Assembly: GCA_028874915.1 (NCBI GenBank)
Contig: JAPPHA010000071.1
Span: 1 to 64,000, forward strand
Direction: 5' to 3'
Length of the DNA stretch: 64,000 bases
Source: Paracoccaceae bacterium
Lineage (GTDB): Bacteria > Pseudomonadota > Alphaproteobacteria > Rhodobacterales > Rhodobacteraceae
Position numbers and translations under genes: made by a program. Under the pieces are notes generated by a model, which worked only from the letters and a program-made list of their open reading frames with translations, was not told the DNA's origin and made no database searches. Every line of letters begins with the position of its first letter. The first letter of the stretch is position 1. Positions 1 to 9,937 of the stretch are shown here, one piece after another.

Positions 1-99
1 GGCTAGTCGGACGAGGGCGTGGCCGCGGTTTGTGGCAGGGGATCGAAGAAGCCGGGGAGCGCGTTCGAATGTCCCGCTTCGTCACCAGTGGAGGCGATG

Positions 100-293
100 A
101 TGCAACCCTCCCAAATGAACAGGCTTGGCCGCGGAGAACTCGATGTTACAGCCCTCGGGTTCGGGACGGCGCCCGTCGGAATATTTTCCGGATAGTCGAC
201 GAAGCCACCTACGATGCCATGTTCCAGCAGTCACGGGTCGCCGGGGTTCGGTATTGCGACACGGATCCCTTGTACGGGCACAGCGTTATGGGA
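100..293 (+). pseudogene. aldo/keto reductase N-terminal remnant, frameshifted
   Basis: Two reading frames join to give the start of an aldo/keto reductase. The first, from ATG 100 or 115, reads LGRGELDVTALGFGTAPVG and then hits TAG at 193. From base 180 a second frame continues with NIFRIVDEATYDAMFQQ and the catalytic-site segment GVRYCDTDPLYGHS, which carries the conserved Asp and Tyr of the family. Homology fades after about base 293, so at least two thirds of the roughly 300-residue enzyme is missing. The frame change near base 180 and the truncation mark it as dead. By similarity of the start it belonged to the D-threo-aldose/pyridoxal dehydrogenase branch, which is an inference. Confidence 0.6.
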
Positions 294-669
294 GCATTTC
301 GAGGTGGAGGGCCCGTTGCAGGAAGGCGACGCTTTGGCACCGGCCAGATGCGGCGTGAAACGATCGACGCGACGACGCAGAACGAATCGCGCAGTCCTCG
401 CCACCGATCCTGGCTTGCTGTGCAGCCTGCAGCCGACATCTGTCGCGATCGGAAGGCCCGGTCGGATCCGGCGCATTTGCCTCGCAGTCTCCAAAGGTAC
501 GGCGACTTGGTCCGAAATCGGCAGTTGCTGAAAGTCTCGATCGTTTCGCTGTGTCATGATCCGGGAAATCGGGTCTGAGAAACAACCAAGTGCCTGCGTG
601 GCGCACCAATCGAAAGAACGGGATACCGGAATGGCACCGCATCCGGACGCCCAAATGAGACGGGAATCC
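294..669. other. non-coding or decayed stretch
   Basis: Several overlapping open frames exist on both strands, but none shows a recognisable domain, a ribosome binding site or consistent codon use. It probably holds further debris of the upstream aldo/keto reductase and the leader of the acetyltransferase gene. Confidence 0.4.
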
Positions 670-1119
670 ATGCCCAGAATTCAACGCCTTCAACCGTCAG
701 ACCTAAATCTGTTCACTGCCATGCTGGATCTCTTCAGCACGGCATTCGACGATCCCGGATCCTATGACGCTCGCCGTCCCCAAACCGAATATGCCGCAAA
801 ACTCCTTGCCAATCCGGCTTTCGTCGCGTTGGTCGCGATTGAGAACGGTGCCGTCATTGGAGGTTTGGCCGCCTATGAACTGCCGAAATTCGAACAGGAG
901 CGATCGGAATTCTACATCTATGACCTTGCAGTTGCTGAAACCTGGCGGCGGCGGCGTATCGCTACCCGGTTGATCGAAGAGGTGCGAGTGATTGCCAAGG
1001 AAAGAGGCGCCTGGGTCATAATTATCCAGACCGATCATGGCAACGATCCGGCAATCGCACTTTATTCTCGCCTCGGCACCCGCGAAGACGTCCTGCATTT
1101 CGACATCCCGGTCGATTGA
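670..1119 (+). CDS. AAC(3)-I-family GNAT N-acetyltransferase
   Basis: The 149-residue protein aligns along its whole length with aminoglycoside 3-N-acetyltransferases of the AAC(3)-I group. The core FEQERSEFYIYDLAV (FEQPRSEIYIYDLAV in the known enzymes), the acetyl-CoA loop RRRRIATRLIEE (R/Q-x-x-G/A motif) and the C-terminal DPAIALYSRLGTREDVLHFD are all present. These enzymes transfer acetyl from acetyl-CoA to the 3-amino group of aminoglycosides; environmental members may act on other amines. ATG 670 was chosen because it matches the family start and follows GAGACGGG; in-frame ATG 655 is an alternative. The family assignment is strong; the real substrate is not known. Confidence 0.88.
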   Translation: MPRIQRLQPSDLNLFTAMLDLFSTAFDDPGSYDARRPQTEYAAKLLANPAFVALVAIENGAVIGGLAAYELPKFEQERSEFYIYDLAVAETWRRRRIATRLIEEVRVIAKERGAWVIIIQTDHGNDPAIALYSRLGTREDVLHFDIPVD

Positions 1120-1314
1120 CTGCAAGAATGCCGGTCGGGTCAGACTACGGAAGTCGGGAACGGGATCGTTCCGGGCGGGTCGGGGTCACAGCGTGCCGCC
1201 GGCCGATTCGGATCCAGGGCCGTCGTGAGAATGACACTCTTTCGGCGAGACGTTTTCGGCGGAAGAAACGCTGGCGTTGGAGTTTGTGGACCGTGCGTCT
1301 CAACCGAAGAGGCC

Positions 1315-1674
1315 ATGCCCTCTGCACGTGAACTGGCCGGTGCCGTGGCCGCACGGAGGCCACACGCAACGGAACTGGCCGAACTGATGATCAATGCCCC
1401 CGAAGACGATGAGCGGGAGCGCGTCATCGATGCGCTTGCCGGCGTGGCTGACGCCGCCGCGGACGAACCGGAGGCAGCGTCGCCGAATTCCGGGAGAAAC
1501 GGCAACCGGACTTCGGGACGGACGACAGCTGACGCCGGGCCGCCGGTTCGGCTCGCATCCGGAACTACGGACTGCGGGTTGCGCTTAGGGAGTGAATCGC
1601 CGGCTTCAAAGCCCGATCAATGTCCTTTATGGGAGTTTGCCGACGTAGCCTGCAACCTGGAGCCCCACGCATGA
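1315..1674 (+). CDS. hypothetical protein, doubtful
   Basis: An open frame from ATG 1315 (longer version from 1225) encodes about 119 residues with an acidic, Ala-rich first half ([32 protein letters not shown]) and a low-complexity second half. Its TGA overlaps the ATG of icd in the ATGA form often seen in coupled genes. No domain is recognised. It may be a small real gene in front of icd or a chance open frame in GC-rich DNA. Confidence 0.25.
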   Translation: MPSARELAGAVAARRPHATELAELMINAPEDDERERVIDALAGVADAAADEPEAASPNSGRNGNRTSGRTTADAGPPVRLASGTTDCGLRLGSESPASKPDQCPLWEFADVACNLEPHA

Positions 1675-2885
1675 CCCGAATCCGCGTCGAAAACCCCGTG
1701 GTCGAACTCGACGGCGACGAAATGACCCGAGTCATCTGGCAGTTCATCAAGGATCGGCTGATCCGGCCCTACCTGGACATCGATCTCCGATATTTCGACC
1801 TCGGAATCCTCGAACGGGACCGGACCGGTGATCAGATCACGATCGACGCCGCCCATGCCATTCGAGAGCATGGCGTCGGCGTCAAATGCGCCACGATCAC
1901 GCCGGACGAAGCGCGGGTCGAGGAGTTCGGCCTGACGAAAATGTGGCGATCGCCCAATGGCACGATCAGGAACATCCTTGGTGGCGTCATCTTCCGGCGA
2001 CCGATCATCATTTCCAATATCCCAAGGCTCGTTCCCGGGTGGACGCAACCGATCGTCGTAGGTCGGCATGCCTTTGGCGATCAGTACAGGGCCACGGATT
2101 TCCGTTTTCCGGGTCCCGGCCGACTGACCATCCGCTTCGAAGGCGATGATGGCCAGGTCGAGGAACGCGAAGTCTTCCGCTCGCCCGGGTCCGGCGTAGC
2201 CTTGGCCATGTACAACCTCGACGACTCGATCCGGGACTTCGCCCGCGCCTCCTTCAACTTTGGCCTGTCACTCGGATGGCCGGTCTATCTGTCGACCAAG
2301 AATACCATTCTCAAGGCCTACGACGGGCGCTTCAAGGATCTGTTTCAGGAAGTGTTCGAAGCCGAGTTTACTGATGCCTTCAAACAGGCCGGAATTTTCT
2401 ACGAACACCGGCTGATCGACGACATGGTCGCCGCCTCGCTCAAATGGTCGGGCGGCTATGTCTGGGCCTGCAAGAACTACGACGGGGATGTCCAGTCCGA
2501 CACGGTGGCTCAGGGATTCGGTTCACTGGGACTGATGACGTCGGTGCTGATGACGCCCGACGGACGGACGGTCGAGTCGGAAGCCGCCCATGGTACGGTC
2601 ACGCGTCATTTCCGCCAGCACCAGAAGGGCGAACCCACGTCAACCAATTCGATCGCCTCGATTTTTGCCTGGACCGGCGGTCTGCGTCACCGGGCCAAGC
2701 TCGACAGCAATCAACCACTCGCCCGATTTGCGGAAACGCTTGAACGGGTCGTAATCGAGACCGTCGAGAGTGGTTCGATGACCAAGGACCTCGCCCTCCT
2801 CGTCGGACCGGACAGTTCCTGGCTGACCACTGAAGCCTTTCTGGAAGCAGTCACCAAGAACCTCGATCGGGCGCTCTCCGGATGA
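1671..2885 (+). CDS. icd: NADP-dependent isocitrate dehydrogenase
   Basis: Converts isocitrate and NADP+ to 2-oxoglutarate, CO2 and NADPH in the cytoplasmic TCA cycle. The 404-residue length and the opening [17 protein letters not shown] are typical of the dimeric subfamily shared by alphaproteobacteria and eukaryotes. Substrate and metal residues lie in [18 protein letters not shown] and in [26 protein letters not shown]; the cofactor region is [10 protein letters not shown]...[22 protein letters not shown] 1671 is chosen over upstream in-frame starts because it begins the conserved N-terminus and follows TGGAG. It stands as a single gene, convergent with the DUF1330-alaS genes. Confidence 0.96.
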   Translation: MTRIRVENPVVELDGDEMTRVIWQFIKDRLIRPYLDIDLRYFDLGILERDRTGDQITIDAAHAIREHGVGVKCATITPDEARVEEFGLTKMWRSPNGTIRNILGGVIFRRPIIISNIPRLVPGWTQPIVVGRHAFGDQYRATDFRFPGPGRLTIRFEGDDGQVEEREVFRSPGSGVALAMYNLDDSIRDFARASFNFGLSLGWPVYLSTKNTILKAYDGRFKDLFQEVFEAEFTDAFKQAGIFYEHRLIDDMVAASLKWSGGYVWACKNYDGDVQSDTVAQGFGSLGLMTSVLMTPDGRTVESEAAHGTVTRHFRQHQKGEPTSTNSIASIFAWTGGLRHRAKLDSNQPLARFAETLERVVIETVESGSMTKDLALLVGPDSSWLTTEAFLEAVTKNLDRALSG

Positions 2886-2941
2886 CAGGATCGTCCGATG
2901 CGGGCCGAAGACCTGCACGGACCGAAAAACAACCACAAAAG

Positions 2942-2987
2942 GTCAGCGCCGGGCACGGCGTTCCATCGTGCCGTGCCGGGTCCTGAC
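2942..2987. terminator. hairpin between convergent genes, possible bidirectional terminator
   Basis: A stem of about 18 bases per arm (15 of 18 positions pair) is built around GGCACGGC at 2952-2959 and GCCGTGCC at 2970-2977, extended by GTCAG/CTGAC at the outer ends. It sits between icd (plus) and the DUF1330 genes (minus), where both transcripts must end. There is no clear T-run, so intrinsic termination is only likely. Confidence 0.45.
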
Positions 2988-3022
2988 GAAACCCGCGAGC
3001 GTTGCCTCAGGGACAGCGGTGG

Positions 3023-3313
3023 CTATTCAGCAATTCCATCGACGATCACTACGTCCCGGGTAGAGTGCTGGAGTGCAATCGGCAGGTATTCCCCGTATTC
3101 GCGACTATTGTAGAAATCCAGTGCCCGCTCCCTGTCCGGAAACTCGACAACGACGTGGCGGTCGGGCCCACTGCCTTCGAGTTGTTCGAAGCGCCCGGCC
3201 TTGACCAGGAACCGGCCTCCGAACATGGCCGCGATCCGGGGCGTCTCCGCTGCATACGTCCGGTAGGCCTCAAGATTGGTGACGTCGATCCGGGCGATCA
3301 TATAGGCGGCCAT
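3023..3313 (-). CDS. DUF1330 protein (downstream copy)
   Basis: A 96-residue protein of the DUF1330 family, a small ferredoxin-like dimeric alpha+beta barrel fold of unknown function. It has the family pattern: start AYMIARIDVTNLEAYRTYA, then GGRFLVKAGRFEQLEG, then VVVEFPDRERALDFYNSREY. Its start abuts the stop of a second DUF1330 gene with no gap, so the two are co-transcribed, and both follow alaS. The pair are paralogues from a tandem duplication (similar layout, clearly diverged). No catalytic residues can be named. Confidence 0.85.
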   Translation of the reverse strand: MAAYMIARIDVTNLEAYRTYAAETPRIAAMFGGRFLVKAGRFEQLEGSGPDRHVVVEFPDRERALDFYNSREYGEYLPIALQHSTRDVVIVDGIAE

Positions 3314-3598
3314 TCAGACACCCTCGACCAGTGTGTAGTCGCGGGTTGACGCCGGCAGTCCGTAACTCAAGGCCTTCTGGTAGTCGGCCGAGTGATAAAA
3401 GGTCCGGGCCGTCTCCATGTCCGGGAACCGGATGATCACATTTCGAGCCCGGCCGGTTCCCTCCAGATGTTCGCATGGACCACCCCTGGCCAGAAACTCG
3501 CCGCCATGGTCCTCAACAGCCCGGCCCGCGATGGCCGCGTATCTTGCGTATTCCTCGCTGTCGTGCACATCGACCCGTACAATCGCATAAACTGCCAT
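3314..3598 (-). CDS. DUF1330 protein (upstream copy)
   Basis: A 94-residue paralogue of the next gene, with AVYAIVRVDVHDSEEYARYA, GGEFLARGGPCEHLEG and VIIRFPDMETARTFYHSADY. Its ATG at 3598 lies 3 bases after the alaS stop, so it is probably expressed by read-through and reinitiation from alaS. DUF1330 members are small dimeric proteins with no agreed biochemical role. The two neighbouring copies may form heterodimers, which is inference. Confidence 0.85.
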   Translation of the reverse strand: MAVYAIVRVDVHDSEEYARYAAIAGRAVEDHGGEFLARGGPCEHLEGTGRARNVIIRFPDMETARTFYHSADYQKALSYGLPASTRDYTLVEGV

Positions 3599-3601
3599 CC
3601 G

Positions 3602-6268
3602 TTATCCTTCCTCCAGTAGCCGTTCCACGGCGCCGATCGCGTGCTCGGCCCGTGACGCATCACCTGCCCCCGCCTGTGCCATGTCGGGCCGGCCGCCACC
3701 GCCCTGGCCACCGAGCGCGGCCGCCGCCGCCTTCACGAGGTCAACGGCCGACAACCGGGATGTCAGATCGTCCGTGACTCCGGCGGTGATGGCGGCCTTT
3801 CCGCCGATATCGGAAATCAGCAGAACGACACCGGACTCCATCCGCGCCTTGTGTTCGTCAACAAGTGCTCGAAGATCCTTTCCCGGCAAATCCTTGAGCA
3901 GTTGGGCATGGAACGGAATCCCCGCCACCCTGCGGGAAGGCAACGCGACTCCTTGCCCTCCACCGTCCATGGCTGCGCGCCGCCGGAGTTCGCCGGCCTC
4001 GTTCCGAAGTGCCTTCATTTCCTTGGTCATGGCCTGGACCCGATCGGCAACCTCGTCCGGACGCGACCCGAGGGCATGCGCCGCCTGTTCAAGCCACCGG
4101 CGATTCTCGAGGAGATGTTTGACAGCGGATTCGCCGGTCAAGGCTTCGATCCGCCGGACTCCTGCCGCGGACGCCGACTCGTCGGTGATTGCGAACATGC
4201 CAATGTCACCGGTTCGCTCGACGTGGGTCCCTCCGCAAAGTTCCAGGGAGAACACCGATTGGTCCCGACCCCGGCTTGATCCCGGTTCCGTTCGGCCCAT
4301 GGCAACGACCCGGACCTCATCCGCGTATTTTTCACCGAACAATGCGACGGCTCCAATCGCCTGGGCCTCTTCCGGCGTCATCAATCGCGTTTCCACGGCC
4401 GAATTCTGCCGGATGAAGCGGTTGACCGCGAATTCGACGTCCCGAATTTCCGAATCCGAGAGCGGTCCCATGTGCGAGAAGTCGAACCGGAGGCCATCGT
4501 CAGCGTTCTGGGAACCGCGCTGGGCGACGTGATCGCCGAGCGTTTTGCGAAGTGACTCGTGCAAGAGATGCGTCGCCGAGTGATTGGCCCGGATTGCCAA
4601 ACGGCGAACGGTGTCAACCTCAAGGCGGGCCGCCGTATCCGTCGAAATCCGGCCCTCTTCGACCTCACCGACATGAACAAAGAGCCCGGCACGCCGCCGG
4701 ACGTCTGTGACCGTGACCTCTCCCGTGTCAAACCGGATCCGGCCCCTGTCACCAACCTGCCCGCCCGCTTCGCCGTAGAACGGCGACTGGTTAAAAACCA
4801 GTTCCACCGGCTCTCCGGTCGAGGCGACCGATTGCACTCCGCCGTCCGAGACAATCGCCAGAAGCCGGCCTTCGGCAACATCCATGTCATAGCCCAGGAA
4901 TTCCGTGGGTCCGTAACGGTCCCGAAGTTCGAACCAGGTCCGATCCTCGGCGGCATCGCCCGTGCCCTCCCATGCCGCCCGGGCGCGGGCCCTCTGCTTC
5001 TCCATATGCTGGTCGAAACCATCAACATCGACGGAACAGTCCCGTTCGCGAAGGATGTCCTGGGTAAGATCAAGTGGAAAACCATAGGTATCGTAGAGCC
5101 GGAACGCCGTCTCACCGCCAAGGCGGTCTTCCGGACCCAGCGTCGCCAGTTCATCCTCAAGCAACCGCAGTCCCCGTCCAAGCGTCCGCCGAAACCGTTC
5201 CTCTTCATGGAACAGTGTGTCCTCGATCTGCCGCTGCGATCGACCAAGTTCCGGGAATGCCTGCCCCATCTGCATCACCAAACCGGGGACCAGCCGATGC
5301 ATCATCGGCTCCCGGCATCCGAGCAGATAGGCGTGACGCATGGCCCGGCGCATGATGCGACGGAGAACATAGCCACGGCCTTCGTTCGATGGCAGGACAC
5401 CGTCGGCAATCAGAAAGGCCGTCGATCGCAGATGATCGGCAATGACGCGGTGATGGACATTGCCGTCCCCGTCCGGATCGGTTTCCGACATTTGGGCGGA
5501 TGCCTCGATCAGCGTTCTCAGAAGATCGCAGTCATAATTGTCGTGTTTCCCCTGGAGCAAGGCGCCGATGCGTTCCAGCCCCATGCCGGTGTCGATCGAC
5601 TTGGCCGGCAGTTCCTCGCGACGGCCATCCGCGAACTGCTCATACTGCATGAAGACGAGATTCCAGATCTCGATAAACCGGTCGCCTTCCTCTTCCGGCG
5701 TACCGGGCAGCCCACCCGGAATGTGGTCGCCGTGATCATAGAAGATTTCCGAACAGGGACCGCAGGGGCCAACAGGCCCCATCGACCAGAAATTGTCGTT
5801 CGTGGGAATTCGAATGATCCGCTCGTCGGGAAAACCGGAGACCTTTTTCCAGATGTCCGCGGCTTCGTCGTCGGTGTGGTAAATGGTGATCCAGAGCCGG
5901 TCGGCCGGGACACCGAATTCCCGGGTGATCAGGTTCCACGACAGAGGAATCGCCGTCTCCTTGAAATAGTCGCCAAAGGAAAAGTTGCCGAGCATCTCGA
6001 AGAAGGTGTGATGGCGGGCTGTATAGCCGACATTGTCGAGATCGTTGTGCTTTCCTCCGGCACGGACACATTTCTGCGACGTAACCGCGCGTCGGCATTC
6101 CCGGGACTCAAGACCCGTGAAGACATTCTTGAACTGCACCATGCCCGAATTCGTGAACATCAGAGTCGGGTCGTTCCTCGGAACCAGCGACGAGCTCGGA
6201 ACGACTTCGTGCCCCTCCGCCTCGAAGTACGCCAGGAAGGCAGACCGGATTTCGTTCAGGCTGACCAT
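3602..6268 (-). CDS. alaS: alanyl-tRNA synthetase
   Basis: Charges tRNA-Ala with alanine in the cytoplasm. The 888-residue protein has the class II catalytic core at its N-terminus ([19 protein letters not shown], then [19 protein letters not shown]), the editing domain with zinc ligands in [12 protein letters not shown] and [15 protein letters not shown], and the C-terminal C-Ala domain with a DHHA1-like glycine-rich [18 protein letters not shown] 6268 is chosen because it matches the usual N-terminus; a longer frame begins at 6337. It heads a minus-strand unit with two DUF1330 genes, without the recA partner that often precedes alaS (recA is at 27 kb). Confidence 0.97.
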   Translation of the reverse strand: MVSLNEIRSAFLAYFEAEGHEVVPSSSLVPRNDPTLMFTNSGMVQFKNVFTGLESRECRRAVTSQKCVRAGGKHNDLDNVGYTARHHTFFEMLGNFSFGDYFKETAIPLSWNLITREFGVPADRLWITIYHTDDEAADIWKKVSGFPDERIIRIPTNDNFWSMGPVGPCGPCSEIFYDHGDHIPGGLPGTPEEEGDRFIEIWNLVFMQYEQFADGRREELPAKSIDTGMGLERIGALLQGKHDNYDCDLLRTLIEASAQMSETDPDGDGNVHHRVIADHLRSTAFLIADGVLPSNEGRGYVLRRIMRRAMRHAYLLGCREPMMHRLVPGLVMQMGQAFPELGRSQRQIEDTLFHEEERFRRTLGRGLRLLEDELATLGPEDRLGGETAFRLYDTYGFPLDLTQDILRERDCSVDVDGFDQHMEKQRARARAAWEGTGDAAEDRTWFELRDRYGPTEFLGYDMDVAEGRLLAIVSDGGVQSVASTGEPVELVFNQSPFYGEAGGQVGDRGRIRFDTGEVTVTDVRRRAGLFVHVGEVEEGRISTDTAARLEVDTVRRLAIRANHSATHLLHESLRKTLGDHVAQRGSQNADDGLRFDFSHMGPLSDSEIRDVEFAVNRFIRQNSAVETRLMTPEEAQAIGAVALFGEKYADEVRVVAMGRTEPGSSRGRDQSVFSLELCGGTHVERTGDIGMFAITDESASAAGVRRIEALTGESAVKHLLENRRWLEQAAHALGSRPDEVADRVQAMTKEMKALRNEAGELRRRAAMDGGGQGVALPSRRVAGIPFHAQLLKDLPGKDLRALVDEHKARMESGVVLLISDIGGKAAITAGVTDDLTSRLSAVDLVKAAAAALGGQGGGGRPDMAQAGAGDASRAEHAIGAVERLLEEG

Positions 6269-7009
6269 GACTGCTTTATCGACCTCGTGGACGTGCGAAT
6301 GGCGCCCATTACACCATACAATTCGGGAATTCATCACATTCCGACATGGGTCGCAGCTGAGTCCCGGAACGCACTGCCCCGAAGTTCAAGCCGACTCGGC
6401 GGCTGGCTTTCAATGCGGTCGTCGTTTCGCCGTCGGAGATGGCATGAACCCTTCGCCTGAGTGCAGTCCGTCGCGCCGGACAGGCAGGGCCGACCGTACA
6501 CTTTGCGCACCGAACGGACACCATCGGATTCCATGAGAGTGCCCTGTCCTCCGTGCCCAGGAGAATCGCAAACAAATCCTTCAATCGATTTGATGGTCGG
6601 GAATGATATTGGGATGGCAAGGCACCCGAGCGTGAGGCACTATGCGTCGCCGGAAAACAGCATCGATTCCTTTGCGAGTCCTTTCGGAGTCCGGAGAGGG
6701 AGATGCGGACAACTGAAAATGGACGACGGTCCTGCGACCCGCGACATCTCTCCCGCGTGAAACTCCGACGGCTTGGTCGACGATGGCGCCGTGCGATGTT
6801 ATGAAATGCTCCCCTTTCCGGACGACGGCCCACTTCCAACTGACGGGAGTCATATCGGTCGTTGGCGCGGGTTCACTGGAAAGTGTGTCATTGACGCCGG
6901 TTTCTCCGGCCCGGGAAAGGAACCATCGCGAAACCCACAATCCGAGCCCGAGGCAACCGAAGTCGGCGTTCTCCGACATGTATGGCCGAGAATTATGTGA
7001 GTCATTGAA
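6269..7009. other. divergent intergenic region, no gene seen
   Basis: This 741-base stretch separates alaS (minus) from the PanE-like gene (plus) and should hold both promoters. Open frames are present on both strands, but none has a recognisable domain or a convincing ribosome binding site. The length suggests loss of an older gene. Confidence 0.4.
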
Positions 7010-7945
7010 ATGGAAACTCCGGAAATTCTGATCGTCGGAGCCGGGGGCATGGGCGCTCTTTTTGGTGCCATACTCCAAAGTGGGGGCCTGAAAATCTCTC
7101 TCTACGACACCGACATGGACCATGTGGGTGCCATGAACCGGAATGGTCTCGAGATCACGGGATTTGGCGGCGACAGGACTGTCGCCATCCCCTCGACATC
7201 CGATCCGCGATCAATCGAGTCCGCGAACCTTTTGCTGTTCCAGTGCAAGGCCCATGAAACGGTCGGAGCCGCACGTGCAGTCCGGCACCTTACTGACAAG
7301 GGAGCGCTTTGCATCAGCTTCCAGAACGGTCTGGGCAACGAAGAGACTATTGCCGATGTGGTGGGCGCCGACAAGGTATTGGGCGGACTCACGGCCATGG
7401 CAGGCCGAAAGCTCGGGCCAGGACGAATTCGCGACTATTCCCGCGTTCCGTCGTGGATCGGCGAGATGGCCGGAGGCTCCAGCACCAGGGCCGAGTCTAT
7501 TGCCCGGGACTTCACTGCAGCAGGGCTCGAAACTCACGCCAGTACCGACATCCGCCGTGAAATCTGGAAGAAACTCCTGGGCAATATCGCCATGAGTGCC
7601 CTTTCCGGGGCCACCAACCTCACATCGGCTGCCTGCCTTGCCATTCCGGACCTGCGGCAAACCAGCATCCGTGCCGTCGACGAGGCTCTTGCGGTGGCGG
7701 CCAGTCAGGACATCGGGATCGATCGCGACGAAGCCCTCGCGGGCCTGGATCTGATCACCAAACCCGGTGGAACGGGAGACAGCAAATCGTCACTGTGTGT
7801 CGACCTCTTGAACCGACGAAGAAGCGAAGTCGACCACATCTACGGTTCGGTGATCGGGCTCGCCCGAGATTCCGGCATTCCTGTCCCCACCCTTGAAACG
7901 CTGGCGTCCATCGTGAAAGGTCTCGAAAGTCATTATCTGGATTGA
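7010..7945 (+). CDS. ketopantoate reductase family (PanE/ApbA-like) oxidoreductase
   Basis: A 311-residue protein with an N-terminal Rossmann fold (ILIVGAGGMGALFGA) and the C-terminal helical domain of the ApbA/PanE family. Expected catalytic residues are visible: Lys in CKAHET, Asn in NGLGNEE, Lys in EIWKKLLGNIAMSALS, and Ser/Glu in SSLCVDLLNRRRSEVDHIYG. The family reduces 2-dehydropantoate or related 2-oxo acids with NADPH. The next gene, an SDR, begins 6 bases after the stop, so the two form an operon. In this catabolic setting a role other than pantothenate synthesis is as likely, so no gene symbol is given. Confidence 0.85.
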   Translation: METPEILIVGAGGMGALFGAILQSGGLKISLYDTDMDHVGAMNRNGLEITGFGGDRTVAIPSTSDPRSIESANLLLFQCKAHETVGAARAVRHLTDKGALCISFQNGLGNEETIADVVGADKVLGGLTAMAGRKLGPGRIRDYSRVPSWIGEMAGGSSTRAESIARDFTAAGLETHASTDIRREIWKKLLGNIAMSALSGATNLTSAACLAIPDLRQTSIRAVDEALAVAASQDIGIDRDEALAGLDLITKPGGTGDSKSSLCVDLLNRRRSEVDHIYGSVIGLARDSGIPVPTLETLASIVKGLESHYLD

Positions 7946-7951
7946 GGACTG

Positions 7952-8734
7952 ATGGAACTCTCGGGAAAGACGGCCTTCGTGAGCGGCGGATCGAAGGGCA
8001 TTGGCTTCGCTTGTGCCAAACGCCTGGCGACAGCCGGCGCCAATGTCTTCCTTGCCGCGTCGAACGAGCATCGACTCCGCAAGGCCGCCGCCACGATCGA
8101 TTCTGATGGCAGCGGGTGCGCCCGCTATCACACGACCGACCTTCGCATACTCGATGGCTGCAACGCCGCCGTTCGTGCCTGCATCGAGACATTTGGCGGT
8201 TGCGACATCTTCATCCATTCCGCCGGCGCCACTCGCGGCGGGATTTTTCCTGAACAGCCGGACGAGGACATGCTCGACGGTTTTGCCCTGAAGTTTCACG
8301 CCGGCGTGCGTCTGGCGAGGGGGCTTTGGCCACACCTGACCCGGGCCCGGGGCACTGCAATTACAATTGTTGGCGGCTTTGCCCGAACACCGGCGGCCGA
8401 CTTCATGGTCGGGGGCGCCGTCAACGCCGCCTTGGCCAATTTCTCAAAAGCGCTAGCCGAAAAAGGCCTGCAGGACGACGTCAACGTCAATTGGATTCAC
8501 CCGGGTCTCACCACAACCGAACGACTCGAAGGCATCTTCGCCGACCGCGCTGCTCAACAACGCAAATCCCGCGACCAGATTGAGGCCGACGCCGTGGCGG
8601 CCGAGGGCATTCGGCGCCTCGGAAAACCTGAAGACATAGCGGAAATGGTCCTGTTTCTGTGCTCACCGGCCGGTCGGCATGTCCACGGTACAGGCATCGC
8701 AATCGACGGCGGAGGTTCCAAGGGTTACTGGTAG
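7952..8734 (+). CDS. SDR-family protein lacking the catalytic Ser-Tyr-Lys residues
   Basis: A 260-residue short-chain dehydrogenase/reductase homologue. The cofactor motif is present (SGGSKGIGFA), as are the NAG-like motif (HSAGAT) and the C-terminal PEDIAEMVLFLCSP and GIAIDGG. In the active-site segment TIVGGFARTPAADFMVGG, followed by AVNAALANFSKALA, alignment on the following helix puts Gly where the catalytic Tyr should be, Asn where Lys should be, and Gly in place of the Ser. A small set of SDR-like proteins shares this loss, so it may be a divergent subfamily rather than a mutation. It is co-transcribed with the PanE-like gene upstream. Confidence 0.82.
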   Translation: MELSGKTAFVSGGSKGIGFACAKRLATAGANVFLAASNEHRLRKAAATIDSDGSGCARYHTTDLRILDGCNAAVRACIETFGGCDIFIHSAGATRGGIFPEQPDEDMLDGFALKFHAGVRLARGLWPHLTRARGTAITIVGGFARTPAADFMVGGAVNAALANFSKALAEKGLQDDVNVNWIHPGLTTTERLEGIFADRAAQQRKSRDQIEADAVAAEGIRRLGKPEDIAEMVLFLCSPAGRHVHGTGIAIDGGGSKGYW

Positions 8735-8977
8735 CCCGTTCCAATCCTCTGCCGACGTCAGTCTCTGTTTCCCGAATTGCGGCTTTTGGCGAGACATCGA
8801 ACGTAGGATCCCGCTGATCCCGGGCGAAACGGGGATCTCGGGTCTGCCAACCCGATACCGGGACCTGAGTTCGCGCAAATAGTCCTTCGAGGCCGGATCG
8901 GACGACCGAGCGTCTGTCCTTTTCTGCGACACATACGGTCTCGCCGACCAGCCTATTCGGAAGGTCAGAACCGTTTG

Positions 8978-9937
8978 CTATGCTGGCCGGTTGTGCAGGA
9001 TACGACCGATTAAGTTCAGCAGCAATTGGGCCGCGAGAATTGCGGTCGATCCGGTCGAATCGTAATCGGGCGCCACTTCGACAAGGTCGACGCCAACAAT
9101 TTTCCCGCGTCGGCTCAAACCGTCGAGGAACTCGAGGATTTCGTAGTACAGGAACCCGCCATGGCTGGGTGTCCCGGTTCCGGGAGCTATTGAGGGGTCA
9201 AAGCCGTCGATGTCGATTGTCAAATAGTAACGGTCACCTTCGGGAATTCTCGCGAGCACGCCGGAGGGGCCAAGTTCACGGAACTGGCGCACAGAAAGGA
9301 TGTCCGACCCCATCCGGCGAGCGTCGTCGTAACCGTCCCGGGCAGTCGACGACACGTTGCGGATCCCAAGTTGGGTGAGGCCGGTCACGAACGGTTTCTC
9401 CGAAGCCCGGCGCATCGGGTTGCCGTGGCCGAACCGCACACCGTGGCGTTCATCAACGAAGTCGAGATGCGCGTCGATCTGAACGACATGCATCGGAGGC
9501 TCGCCTGCGAACGCATTGATGCACGGAATGTTGACCGAGTGATCGCCGCCGAGAACAACGGGCAGGGCTCCGGCCTCAAGGATTCGGCGGACCCCCTGCT
9601 CGACATTGGCATGGCTCCCGACGGTGTCGGTATGCACGATGTCCGCGTCACCGAGATCGATGATTCGGGTCTGGCCGGGTGTCAGGTATGTAACGCCGTC
9701 TTCGTGATCATAGGCACCGGCATGGCCGAATGAAAACAGCGTCGATGCCTCGCGGATCGCCCTCGGACCGAAACGCGCGCCCGGCCGCCACTGGGTCCCG
9801 AAGTCGAAGGGGGCACCAAGAACCGCGACATCGGCGCTGATCCGCGACCAATCCTCGACGTACTCGTATTTGCCGAAAGTCGAAATTCCCACGAACGGCA
9901 GGTTCAACCTGCCGCTTTCGTATTCATGCCCCGCCAA
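8978..9937 (-). CDS. agmatinase/ureohydrolase family protein
   Basis: A 319-residue manganese ureohydrolase. The metal-binding motifs are intact: GGDHSVN, DAHLDF and DIDGFDPS, with the usual GTGTPSHGG loop. Family members release urea from agmatine, guanidinobutyrate, guanidinopropionate or similar guanidino compounds; which one is used here cannot be read. The start is set by a strong ribosome binding site (AGGAGG, 9944-9949) six bases before TTG 9937; an in-frame ATG at 9994 has no such site and would add 19 unrelated residues. It is monocistronic and convergent with the SDR gene. Confidence 0.9.
   Translation of the reverse strand: MAGHEYESGRLNLPFVGISTFGKYEYVEDWSRISADVAVLGAPFDFGTQWRPGARFGPRAIREASTLFSFGHAGAYDHEDGVTYLTPGQTRIIDLGDADIVHTDTVGSHANVEQGVRRILEAGALPVVLGGDHSVNIPCINAFAGEPPMHVVQIDAHLDFVDERHGVRFGHGNPMRRASEKPFVTGLTQLGIRNVSSTARDGYDDARRMGSDILSVRQFRELGPSGVLARIPEGDRYYLTIDIDGFDPSIAPGTGTPSHGGFLYYEILEFLDGLSRRGKIVGVDLVEVAPDYDSTGSTAILAAQLLLNLIGRILHNRPA

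Noticed and set aside
4559-6460. A 633-codon open frame antisense to alaS, and similar long frames opposite the FAD enzyme gene (40424-41872)
   Set aside because: They run exactly opposite strongly conserved genes, have no recognisable domain, and are expected in GC-rich DNA.
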